This document shows, in pieces, positions 16,992 to 24,134 of a stretch of DNA of 64,000 bases (the stretch's first letter is position 1; every line of letters starts with the position of its first letter). The stretch lies in NCBI GenBank assembly GCA_902595555.1, contig CACJQM010000002.1:124001-188000 (forward strand). The letters run 5' to 3'. The DNA comes from an uncultured Bacteroidota bacterium. GTDB lineage: Bacteria; Bacteroidota; Bacteroidia; Flavobacteriales; Flavobacteriaceae. The translations under genes were made by a program, and so were the position numbers. Under the pieces are notes generated by a model. That model was not told the DNA's origin. It saw only the letters and a list, made by a program, of their open reading frames with translations, and searched no databases.

Positions 16992-18074
16992 TTGGGGCTT
17001 TTAATTCTTTACGGCTTTTTAACTATTTGTCTTTCTTTTTTATGTTCAATCTTAGAGGCTGTCCTTCTAAGTGTAAATCCAACTTTTATAAAAATAAAAA
17101 TTAAGGAGGGTAAAAAATTTGCCGATAAACTAGAAAAACTTAGAGATTCAATCGATGAACCCTTAATTATAATTTTAACTTTAAACACAATAGCCCACAC
17201 TGTTGGTGCTATTATGGTAGGGGTACAAGCAAAAATAGCTTATGCTTCTTTGAATATTGATAACAATTATTCATTATTAGGGTTTTCAGTTTCTGAAGAT
17301 TTATTAGTAGGTATAGTCTCTGCAGTTATGACTGTTTTGGTTTTAATTTTATCAGAGATAATTCCAAAAACAATAGGTGCAAATTATTGGCACAAATTAG
17401 CTCCGTTCAGCACAATTTTATTATCATCGATATTGCCTTTATTTAAATATTCTGGACTTTTATGGGTTTTACAAATATTTACTAGACTTGGTTTTAGTGA
17501 AAATAAGGCTTCGATTTTTAAAAGAGAAGATATATCAACTATTGCTGAGATTGCAGAAGAAGAAGGAATAATAAAAGAGAAAGATTCTGACTTTATTCAA
17601 AATATTGTGAAGTTTGAAAATGTTGAGCTCAAAGAAATAATGACTCCGTTTTCTGTAATGAAAATTGCAAATGAAAACTCTACAATTAGTGATTTTTATA
17701 ATAAGAATAATAACCTGCCATTTTCAAGGATACCTATTTTTTTAAAAAATAAAAACAGTATTGATCACTATGTATTAAAGGACACTATTCTTGAAAAAAT
17801 AATACAAAAAAAGGGTTCACTTAAACTTAGTGATATTAAAAGAAAAATAGTTAAGGTCGATTATGAATCAAAAGTTCCAATCCTATTTGACAGACTTCTA
17901 AGAGAAAGAGAACATATATCTCTAGCTGTTGATAAAAAAGGTGACATCATGGGACTAGTAACATTAGAAGATATAATCGAAACAGTCTTTGGTTTAGAGA
18001 TTGTTGATGAATCAGATACAGTAGTTGACCTTCAAGTATTAGCTAAACAAAAGGGCAATAAAATAAAAAAGTAA
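16992..18074 (+). CDS. CNNM/CorC-type protein with DUF21 and CBS domains
   Basis: A 360-residue protein with an N-terminal DUF21 (CNNM) transmembrane domain. It has three helices, with the conserved SILEAVLLS near the start and ILSEIIPKTIGA in helix 3. The cytoplasmic CBS-pair follows (MTPF motif at about residue 217, then LVTLEDIIETVFG). Family members are linked to magnesium and cobalt transport or efflux. The start is a TTG at 16992. The 129 bases before it hold no visible gene. The usual C-terminal CorC/HlyC domain is missing. Confidence 0.9.
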   Translation: MGLLILYGFLTICLSFLCSILEAVLLSVNPTFIKIKIKEGKKFADKLEKLRDSIDEPLIIILTLNTIAHTVGAIMVGVQAKIAYASLNIDNNYSLLGFSVSEDLLVGIVSAVMTVLVLILSEIIPKTIGANYWHKLAPFSTILLSSILPLFKYSGLLWVLQIFTRLGFSENKASIFKREDISTIAEIAEEEGIIKEKDSDFIQNIVKFENVELKEIMTPFSVMKIANENSTISDFYNKNNNLPFSRIPIFLKNKNSIDHYVLKDTILEKIIQKKGSLKLSDIKRKIVKVDYESKVPILFDRLLREREHISLAVDKKGDIMGLVTLEDIIETVFGLEIVDESDTVVDLQVLAKQKGNKIKK

Positions 18075-18104
18075 TTTCCAACTTATATTATAGTATATCG
18101 GTAT

Positions 18105-18416
18105 TTATCTATAGTCGCAGTTTTCTCCAGGATTCTTATCGGTAGATTTCCATTTTAAATTCCCTGCCTTTTCTGCATAACATGAATTTGAATAAACCAA
18201 ATCATTGCACGCGCAAACCGGCTTAGCCTCCTCTGTACAAACTCTTTCTGGATCTGGTGCAACAAAACAGTCTCCAATTACATCATCTTCTTCCCCATTA
18301 CAACTAATTAAGAAAAGTAATAAGCCTAATAATATTACTAAGAAAACTACCCATTGTTTCCAATACGTTCTGTAGCAAAATTTAATCTTAAGAAAATTAT
18401 ATAATGAACTAATCAT
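18105..18416 (-). CDS. Small Kazal-like lipoprotein
   Basis: A 103-residue protein. After a positively charged N-terminus comes a hydrophobic helix ending LFLISCNGEE, a probable lipobox (Cys at about 39). The remainder is one Kazal-like domain with six cysteines, including VCTEEAKPVCACNDLVYSN and a final GENC. The start may be further in, because the N-terminal 20 residues are long for a signal peptide. It would be surface or periplasmic and could inhibit serine proteases, by analogy with the domain only. Confidence 0.8.
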   Translation of the reverse strand: MISSLYNFLKIKFCYRTYWKQWVVFLVILLGLLLFLISCNGEEDDVIGDCFVAPDPERVCTEEAKPVCACNDLVYSNSCYAEKAGNLKWKSTDKNPGENCDYR

Positions 18417-18462
18417 TAATCAAATTTACTTTTTAAATCTATATTTTGTAATGTTTATAAAA

Positions 18463-18594
18463 CTATTCAAACCATCTATATATAATACTCATTATATAAG
18501 CATTCTTTAAAGCAATTTTGATTAGGAAGATTAAAATGGCAAAAATTGAAGCAACAATTCCAGCTTTTTTAATTCTATCCCAAAAATTATTCAT
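18463..18594 (-). CDS. 43-residue membrane protein coupled to the CIA30 gene
   Basis: The ATG (18592-18594) overlaps the upstream TGA by one base (TGATGA context), a sign of translational coupling. The peptide starts MNNFWDRIKKAG, has one helix (IVASIFAILIFLIKI) and ends with WFE. No family is recognised. The coupling and the amphipathic-then-hydrophobic layout support a real gene. Confidence 0.65.
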   Translation of the reverse strand: MNNFWDRIKKAGIVASIFAILIFLIKIALKNAYIMSIIYRWFE

Positions 18595-19142
18595 CAATAA
18601 ATTGCTTTAATATATTTTATTTCTAATATAAACTCGCCTTCTTGTTTGTCTGAAATTTGTATTCCTAATGAATTTACTTTTTCTATATCAACCTCTGGGT
18701 AATTGGAATAGGAGTATCCTCTCCAAGTTGGCTCAAAATCATCCAATGTAATTTCTACTTCAGTCCATTTATTTTTTGAGGATTTAAAATTACTTGAATA
18801 AGAAGCCCGCCTGTTAAATTGATTCAATCTTAATTTATAAGTATTGCCATCTCCCTTAATTTTTAACCGAAAAGCTTTAACTCCAGCAAGCGTTTCTCTA
18901 TTAAAACTCAGTCTAGATGAGGCAAAACCTCCATTATTTTCCAAGGATAAATATCCGTTGAATATCAAGTTGTTTTCATCATTTACAGATAAATATGATT
19001 TGGAAATTCCACCCATAACATCATCATTTACAATATTCCAATTACTCATTCCTATATTTTTTTCAGGATTAATTATATCGAAGGTTTGACTTTTCACATG
19101 TAAGGAGAAAAATAGAAATGTAATCAAAAATATATTCTTCAT
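18594..19142 (-). CDS. CIA30 (NDUFAF1-like) family protein, exported
   Basis: A 182-residue protein with a signal peptide (IFLITFLFFSLHVKSQ) and the CIA30 domain. Its hallmark WNIVNDDVMGGIS is at about residues 35-47, with the later GFASSRLS and the C-terminal sandwich strands. In mitochondria CIA30 helps complex I assembly; bacterial exported members have a galactose-binding-like beta-sandwich and unknown function. It is followed directly by a coupled 43-residue membrane protein. Confidence 0.87.
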   Translation of the reverse strand: MKNIFLITFLFFSLHVKSQTFDIINPEKNIGMSNWNIVNDDVMGGISKSYLSVNDENNLIFNGYLSLENNGGFASSRLSFNRETLAGVKAFRLKIKGDGNTYKLRLNQFNRRASYSSNFKSSKNKWTEVEITLDDFEPTWRGYSYSNYPEVDIEKVNSLGIQISDKQEGEFILEIKYIKAIY

Positions 19143-19198
19143 TTTTATTTATACATCAAATGATATGCCTTTTTTTTATAATAATTTTAAATTTAACA

Positions 19199-19432
19199 AT
19201 GGAGAAAATCAAACTTATTTGGGATTTTAGGGGGCCGGATGGAAAAAATATTGCTATTCATCACGAGAAACATTTAAAAGAATTTTTTGAAATTGAAAAT
19301 AAAAAACTATTTAAATCTGGAACTGAATCTTTAAATGAATCCCATCACCTTGCATATGCGATTATCTTAAAAAAAGATCTTAATGAAATGAAATTAATAT
19401 TAAAACCACACAGAGGAGAAATAGTGGATTAA
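19199..19432 (+). CDS. Conserved hypothetical 77-residue protein
   Basis: A small soluble protein starting MEKIKLIWDFRGPDGKNIA and rich in His (HHEKHLKEF, SHHLAY). The frame is open 13 codons further upstream, but the ATG at 19199 fits better: the extension is only hydrophobic AT-rich coding. The pattern WDFRGP...AxHH resembles a Flavobacteriia hypothetical family I cannot name. The end overlaps the convergent GH16 gene by four bases. Confidence 0.75.
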   Translation: MEKIKLIWDFRGPDGKNIAIHHEKHLKEFFEIENKKLFKSGTESLNESHHLAYAIILKKDLNEMKLILKPHRGEIVD

Positions 19433-20274
19433 TTAGGTCTCCATACTCTTACATAATCAACTTCAAAAGTGCTTGGTAAGTCGTCTACATTTGGAAGTCC
19501 ATCCCAAGTTTCCATAATTTCTGCATCAAATATTACATGTAATGGTCTTTTAAAAAAATCGTTTTTTCTTCTAAACACTTCCTTTCCATCAAGAAACCAA
19601 ACTAATTCATCAGCAGTCCAAAGTAATCCGTAAACATGAAAATCTTCATAAAAATCATATGGAACTTCTAATCGAGTGTACCTATTTTCTAGCTTATATT
19701 TTCTTTTGTTAACTAAAGATTCTACATATGGAGTTTGATAACGATGAACTGCTGCATAATAAGCTCGTTGATTTTCTTTTTTATTTGCTTTACCAAAAAC
19801 CTCAAAAATATCAATCTCCTCTGAGTATTCACCCTCTCTATATTTGATCGATTCGTCTAATGGATCATATAACCAAAATGCATTACAAACTGCGGCTTTC
19901 ATAGATTTTGCTCTGGCTTCATAATATCCATAATAGCTTCTGTTTTTACTCTTTATTATAGCAGTACTAAACTTATCATAACCCCTTGCTTTATCTTGAA
20001 TACTGACTTTTTTTGGGTCTAAACTTTTAGCTGATAATCTCAAAAATCCTTTTTTTACCTTAACATTTGATCGTGCAAAATGTGAGGGTTTTCTTCCGTG
20101 CCATGCGGGGTTAAAATCCCACCATTTAGTTTCATCTAATTTTGACTTATTAAATTCATCGCTAAATGATTTGTCTAAAACCCAGGATCCGCTGAGTTTT
20201 GCATAAGGCTGAAAATTATCTTGTGATAAAACTATTGTTTGAGTTAGGAATGCTAGCAAGAATAATTTTTTCAT
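19429..20274 (-). CDS. GH16 family glycoside hydrolase, exported
   Basis: A 281-residue enzyme with a signal peptide (LFLLAFLTQTIVLSQ) and one GH16 catalytic domain. The catalytic ExDxxE motif is E153-I-D155-I-F-E158, where the two Glu act as nucleophile and acid/base. Nearby are WWDFNPAWHGRKPSHF and NAFWLYDP, aromatic-rich parts of the substrate cleft. GH16 enzymes with ExDxxE include agarases, porphyranases, carrageenases and laminarinases; I cannot choose among them, but the sulfatase gene just upstream points to a sulfated algal galactan. There is no type IX C-terminal domain or SusCD pair here. Confidence 0.9.
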   Translation of the reverse strand: MKKLFLLAFLTQTIVLSQDNFQPYAKLSGSWVLDKSFSDEFNKSKLDETKWWDFNPAWHGRKPSHFARSNVKVKKGFLRLSAKSLDPKKVSIQDKARGYDKFSTAIIKSKNRSYYGYYEARAKSMKAAVCNAFWLYDPLDESIKYREGEYSEEIDIFEVFGKANKKENQRAYYAAVHRYQTPYVESLVNKRKYKLENRYTRLEVPYDFYEDFHVYGLLWTADELVWFLDGKEVFRRKNDFFKRPLHVIFDAEIMETWDGLPNVDDLPSTFEVDYVRVWRPN

Positions 20275-20579
20275 TAACTATTTAAATTTAAGATTTCAAT
20301 CCAATTTTTCGGACTTGCAAAAAATGAAAGGACTGCAATTGTAAAAAAGCCCCAGATTATAAAAAAAGAAACCTTAAATGCGGTCATAGACTTACTAATC
20401 AAATATATAATTGTCGGTACAATCAATATAAAAATATTGTAAAGAATAATTGAAAATAAAATTATAAACAATAACTCACCAATACTTTCAGAGCCTTCTT
20501 CATTTGGGACTACATAAACTACTACATGAAGGATAGAAACAACGATCGATAGAAAAATGAATTTTTTAAATTTTTTCAT
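20274..20579 (-). CDS. Hypothetical 101-residue membrane protein
   Basis: Three hydrophobic segments (about residues 8-24, 35-62 and 68-88) with a basic N-terminus (MKKFKKF). It shares its last base with the GH16 start and begins 10 bases after the sulfatase stop, so it is embedded in the sulfatase-GH16 operon. No family is recognised. Confidence 0.65.
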   Translation of the reverse strand: MKKFKKFIFLSIVVSILHVVVYVVPNEEGSESIGELLFIILFSIILYNIFILIVPTIIYLISKSMTAFKVSFFIIWGFFTIAVLSFFASPKNWIEILNLNS

Positions 20580-20589
20580 TAGTTATGAT

Positions 20590-21981
20590 TTACTTTACAG
20601 AATTATTTAGATCTTTTGGTGATAAGGCTCTTATATCTCTATTAGCCATTAGGTCCTCATAAATCATTTCAGTAACAATATTCCAGTTTTTATTCTCAAT
20701 CCAATTTGGATCAATCAATGTGTTTTCCCAAGAAGACAATAACTTTAATAAAGAATCGTGAACTTGTGACTCATTAATTTTCAAATCAAAATCCTCAAAA
20801 TAATTTTTTTTGATATTATAAAGAACCGTTGATGTGTCATTTAAACGAATAAGTTTATAGTCCCCAGATCGAACAGTTGCCATTTTATCTTTTCTCCAAA
20901 ATAAGTTTTCATTTTTAATATTATTATCATTTAAATAATTCATGATATTTTTACCATCAGCGTTGACCATATATTCTTTGTTAACGCTTGAAGCTTCTAA
21001 ACTTGTTTTAAAAATATCTAAAGCAGAAATAAATCCATCAAATTGAGTGTTGGATTTTATTTTGTTTTTCCATGTCATTATCATTGGAGTTTTTATCCCC
21101 CCTTCATACTGATTTCCCTTCCAACCTTTAAATGGAAAAGGTGATGCATCGTTTGACATGGCTGCACCATTATCACTCAAGAAGTAAATTATTGTATTAT
21201 CATATTGATCGTTTTCTTTTAATGCTTCTACAACATTACCAATAGCTTCATCCATAGACCACATCATTGATGCATAAACCTGTCTTGGATTATCTTTAAA
21301 TTTTTCCAATACATCATCTTTTGCATGCATTGGTGTGTGTGGAGCATTAAATGACAAGAAAAGAAAAAATGGATTGTTTGATTGATGGTTTTTGTTGATA
21401 AAACCAATTGCTTTGTCACCTAATACGTCTGTTAAATATCCGTCAAACTTTGTCTGGGTATAATTTTGAACAACATTTCTAATACTATTTCTAAACTGCT
21501 CATTTGGGTCATAAAAATAATTTCTAGCACCTGAAATAAATCCCCAGAAATAATCAAACCCATTTTTTAAAGGATGATTTTGTGTCTTATCCCCAAGGTG
21601 CCATTTACCAATTAATCCAGTTTTGTAACCTTCAGTTTTTAATGCTTCAGCAATGGTAATTTGATTTGGGTCAAATGAGTTATTTACATCACTATCTAAA
21701 TTACACTCATGACCAAATCTTTGCTGATACATTCCGGTTAATAAACCAGCTCTAGAAGGACTACAAACTGAAGCAGAGACGTAAGCATTATTAAAAATTA
21801 CCCCATCTAAAGCCAATTGATCAAGGTTGGGAGTTTTAATTTCATCACTACCCATAAAGCCAAAGTCAGAGTAACCAGCATCATCAGCTAAAATGATAAT
21901 AATATTTGGTTTGGAATCAGTTTCAGTAGAACAAGAAACCAAGAATGAAAAATATACTAAAGCTAGAATTAGTTTTTGCAT
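20590..21981 (-). CDS. Sulfatase, formylglycine-dependent lipoprotein
   Basis: A 463-residue lipoprotein (signal FLVSCSTE, Cys17) of the type I sulfatase family. The metal-binding LADDAGYSDFG is at residues 31-41. The modification site is C73-S-P-S-R, where Cys is converted to formylglycine. GKWHLG and FLSDNGA are the usual later metal and substrate motifs. It removes sulfate esters from carbohydrates outside the cytoplasm. It lies in one operon with a small membrane protein and a GH16 glycanase, consistent with desulfation and cleavage of a sulfated polysaccharide. The maturase (anaerobic or FGE type) is not in the window. Confidence 0.93.
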   Translation of the reverse strand: MQKLILALVYFSFLVSCSTETDSKPNIIIILADDAGYSDFGFMGSDEIKTPNLDQLALDGVIFNNAYVSASVCSPSRAGLLTGMYQQRFGHECNLDSDVNNSFDPNQITIAEALKTEGYKTGLIGKWHLGDKTQNHPLKNGFDYFWGFISGARNYFYDPNEQFRNSIRNVVQNYTQTKFDGYLTDVLGDKAIGFINKNHQSNNPFFLFLSFNAPHTPMHAKDDVLEKFKDNPRQVYASMMWSMDEAIGNVVEALKENDQYDNTIIYFLSDNGAAMSNDASPFPFKGWKGNQYEGGIKTPMIMTWKNKIKSNTQFDGFISALDIFKTSLEASSVNKEYMVNADGKNIMNYLNDNNIKNENLFWRKDKMATVRSGDYKLIRLNDTSTVLYNIKKNYFEDFDLKINESQVHDSLLKLLSSWENTLIDPNWIENKNWNIVTEMIYEDLMANRDIRALSPKDLNNSVK

Positions 21982-21982
21982 T

Positions 21983-22111
21983 TTATCCGAATATCATTCC
22001 TAAAACTAAAAGTATTAATAATATCAAAACAATAATTTTAAAAATTTTCATTTGGTTCTTATTCAATTTAGGAATTGAATCATAGTTGTCATTAAAATTA
22101 TAATTATCCAT
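21983..22111 (-). CDS. 42-residue membrane peptide ahead of the sulfatase
   Basis: ATG at 22109-22111, TAA at 21983-21985, one base before the sulfatase ATG. A polar N-terminus (MDNYNFNDNYDS) is followed by KLNKNQMKIFK and one helix (IIVLILLILLVLGMIFG). The tight spacing to the sulfatase gene supports a coupled real gene of unknown function. Confidence 0.6.
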   Translation of the reverse strand: MDNYNFNDNYDSIPKLNKNQMKIFKIIVLILLILLVLGMIFG

Positions 22112-22124
22112 AACTATATTGGAA

Positions 22125-22568
22125 TTAGATTTTACCCCCAAACTCATCTTCAGTTTTTAAATTTTTAACTGCTAAATAAGTAATGTATAAAAACCAAAAG
22201 AAAAATATATCTTCTAATAAAGAGTCATTCCAAACATATCCAAAAATTTTAATTTCATTCTCTAAATATTCCCCATAATAAAATGTAAAAATTAACCAAG
22301 CAACTGAACCAAAATATAAAATTTGAGGTAAAAATTTTGTTGAATAAATGAATTTTTCTAAACCATTCGCGCCTTCCTTTTTTTTATAATTTTTACTTGC
22401 CAAATAAGTCATGTAAATAAAGAAAATAAAAAAGGGAATTATTAGTTTGTCTCCAATAATTTCAACATCAAGAAACGCATCTAAAAGTAAGAGCCCTGCA
22501 GATCCAAAATATAATATTTGAGGTAAGTATTTTACAGAATATATAAGCTTTTCGAGTTTATCTGTCAT
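22125..22568 (-). CDS. Membrane protein built from two duplicated halves
   Basis: A 147-residue protein made of an internal duplication. The first half carries LEKLIYSVKYLPQILYFGS and the second LEKFIYSTKFLPQILYFGS, each followed by two helices and a TYLA-x-KN end. This gives four membrane helices. The longer frame starts ten codons earlier, but the ATG at 22568 (MTDKLEKLI) fits the repeat. It is 13 bases upstream of a 42-residue membrane peptide gene. I do not recognise a family. Confidence 0.75.
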   Translation of the reverse strand: MTDKLEKLIYSVKYLPQILYFGSAGLLLLDAFLDVEIIGDKLIIPFFIFFIYMTYLASKNYKKKEGANGLEKFIYSTKFLPQILYFGSVAWLIFTFYYGEYLENEIKIFGYVWNDSLLEDIFFFWFLYITYLAVKNLKTEDEFGGKI

Positions 22569-22584
22569 AATTATCAGTTTTAAT

Positions 22585-22797
22585 TTAACAACAACCACAA
22601 TTTTTTTGTGATATATGATTTTTTGGTTTTTTAATTTTACAAGAATAAACAGGGTATTTAGTAAGAATAATTTCTCCTAACATAACATCAGAAATATTTT
22701 CATCCCCCCCAAATTTTCTTCTTACAGCATAACCAAATTCTTCAATAGTGTATAACTTATCTTCTAGCTGTAAAGGGTTCTCATTAATTTCTTTCAT
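22585..22797 (-). CDS. 70-residue protein with C-terminal CGCC motif
   Basis: A small soluble protein starting MKEINENPLQLEDKL and ending in QKNCGCC. It has a further Cys in YSCKIKK. The clustered C-terminal cysteines could bind a metal ion or be a lipid or redox site, which is inference. The start is taken at the ATG at 22797, because the frame's upstream extension overlaps the neighbouring gene. It stands between two small membrane-protein genes. Confidence 0.6.
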   Translation of the reverse strand: MKEINENPLQLEDKLYTIEEFGYAVRRKFGGDENISDVMLGEIILTKYPVYSCKIKKPKNHISQKNCGCC

Positions 22798-22807
22798 AAT
22801 AATAAGT

Positions 22808-22966
22808 TTATTTTTTTTGTTTTTTTGAAAAGTGGTTTTCAGTGAAATACCACATAAGAGCAAAAACGGTACTAATTAACATAGTCTCTCTCCTAGATAA
22901 ATCTATAAACCAAACTATTAATGTAAATGTAATAAGTAGCATAACTAAAATTACATTTTTAATCAT
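22808..22966 (-). CDS. 52-residue two-helix membrane protein
   Basis: The start is taken at the ATG at 22964-22966, which overlaps the end of the upstream gene by four bases (ATGA type). It has helix 1 (NVILVMLLITFTLIVWFI), a short loop with RRE and helix 2, then a basic tail (HFSKKQKK). The basic tail and overlap support a translated gene. Function is unknown. Confidence 0.6.
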   Translation of the reverse strand: MIKNVILVMLLITFTLIVWFIDLSRRETMLISTVFALMWYFTENHFSKKQKK

Positions 22967-23172
22967 TTTTTTGGGTTTGGTAAAAAAGCAATTACAATGA
23001 CTAACAATGGAATAATAAAACTCTCCCACATTGGTGAAAAACTTTTTTCAAAAACTTCACCCTTTGCTTCAGCAATAGCCATTTCTGTTGTATATGCACT
23101 ATAATCTGAAGCAATCATCAAAATACTCAACAATACAGCACAAACTATTGCAATGATTTTTTGATTTTTCAT
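22963..23172 (-). CDS. 69-residue two-helix membrane protein
   Basis: A small protein starting MKNQKIIAIVCAV, with two hydrophobic helices (about residues 4-22 and 51-66) joined by an acidic segment containing AIAEAKGEVFEKSF. The last codons overlap the next gene's ATG by four bases. It is six bases downstream of the second tandem lipoprotein gene. No family is recognised. Confidence 0.65.
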   Translation of the reverse strand: MKNQKIIAIVCAVLLSILMIASDYSAYTTEMAIAEAKGEVFEKSFSPMWESFIIPLLVIVIAFLPNPKK

Positions 23173-23178
23173 AGTTAA

Positions 23179-23547
23179 TTAATTTTTCTTAACGAAATGT
23201 CCAGTTATAATAATGTCATATGTACAGTTTGTGGAATCAAGGCATCTCAGTTCTATAGATGTGTATGTTTTGTTGTTTGCTGCACCAGGATTTCCATCTT
23301 GAATAAGACCAGTTATAAAAGTGTTAGCTGTCCAGTGTGAGAATTCATAACCTACAGACGAATAGGCATTAACGTTTGCAGTATCGCCCCATAAATATTC
23401 ATCTTTCGTTAATTGTGTAGTTTCTAGCGTTACAGTTCCTCCTTCAGGTGGCGTAGCATTTGTGGTTACAGTAAAAATTCTTGTTTCTTCTTCTTTTGAA
23501 CAACCTAACAATAGGAAGAGTGTTAATATATATAACAGTCTATTCAT
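23179..23547 (-). CDS. Lipoprotein with InlB/Listeria-Bacteroides-like repeat, copy 2
   Basis: A 122-residue lipoprotein (TLFLLLGCSKEEE, Cys16) with one domain carrying TNATPPEGGTVTLE and GYEFSHWTAN. That is the Gly-Gly-x-Val then Gly-Tyr-x-Phe-x-x-Trp pattern of bacterial InlB B-type repeats, a surface beta-grasp module. Two cysteines in RCLDSTNC probably form a disulfide. It is a tandem paralog of the protein at 23561-23926, sharing the signal peptide, the Trp motif and the C-terminal VKKN. It is likely surface or periplasmic, role unknown. Confidence 0.8.
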   Translation of the reverse strand: MNRLLYILTLFLLLGCSKEEETRIFTVTTNATPPEGGTVTLETTQLTKDEYLWGDTANVNAYSSVGYEFSHWTANTFITGLIQDGNPGAANNKTYTSIELRCLDSTNCTYDIIITGHFVKKN

Positions 23548-23560
23548 TTTTATTAATTAA

Positions 23561-23926
23561 CTAATTTTTCTTAACGAAATTCCCAGTTACTTTAATATCA
23601 TAGGTACAGAATGTTATATCAAGGCACCTCATTTCTATGCCCTGGGTTCTCTTATCGTTTATCTGAGAGTGGGTGGTCATCATAAAATCCGCTAAATAAA
23701 CATTACCTGTCCAGTTTAAGAACTCATAACCTTCATTCGTCTTAGCATTAATAATTGCAGTAGATCCCCATTTGTATTCACCTGTCGTTTCTTGACCCAT
23801 TTCAAGTGTTACTGTTCCTGCTTCAGGTGGCATAGCATTTACTGTTAAAGTAAAGATTCTTGTTTCTTCTTCTTTTGAACACCCTAATAATAGGACTAAT
23901 GTTAGAATATATAATAGCTTTTTCAT
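23561..23926 (-). CDS. Lipoprotein with InlB/Listeria-Bacteroides-like repeat, copy 1
   Basis: A 121-residue paralog of the next gene, beginning MKKLLYILTLVLLLGCSKEEE (shortened here; lipidated Cys16). The repeat motifs are VNAMPPEAGTVTLE and GYEFLNWTGN, and the cysteine pair is RCLDITFC. The frame runs five codons further upstream, but I choose the ATG at 23926 for the signal peptide. A 13-base gap separates the two copies, consistent with a gene duplication kept in tandem. Confidence 0.8.
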   Translation of the reverse strand: MKKLLYILTLVLLLGCSKEEETRIFTLTVNAMPPEAGTVTLEMGQETTGEYKWGSTAIINAKTNEGYEFLNWTGNVYLADFMMTTHSQINDKRTQGIEMRCLDITFCTYDIKVTGNFVKKN

Positions 23927-23927
23927 C

Positions 23928-24122
23928 TTATAATATGACAAAAATAATAAATACAGGAATTTGAAGTATAAAAGATATAATAAATTTCTCCTTCAATTTT
24001 ACGTCTTTTTTCCAACCTCCCCAATTTGAAAATGGAGTTCTTATATTATTAATTTTGTAGTATGCCATGATGATCAAAAACGTTAATACGTATCCTATGA
24101 TTAATGAAATTAATTTACTCAT
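23928..24122 (-). CDS. 64-residue two-helix membrane protein
   Basis: Starts MSKLISLIIGYVLTFL. Helix 1 is at about residues 4-20 and helix 2 near the C-terminus (FIISFILQIPVFIIFVIL); the loop between contains NWGGWKKDVKLKEKF. It begins 12 bases after the mnmE stop, so it may be co-transcribed with mnmE and the lipoproteins. Function is unknown. Confidence 0.65.
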   Translation of the reverse strand: MSKLISLIIGYVLTFLIIMAYYKINNIRTPFSNWGGWKKDVKLKEKFIISFILQIPVFIIFVIL

Positions 24123-24134
24123 TATTTATTTTGT

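Noticed and set aside
19415-19444. GGAGA/TCTCC inverted repeat at the convergent overlap of 19199-19432 and GH16
   Set aside because: The stem is only 5 bp with an 18-base loop and no T run; likely chance.
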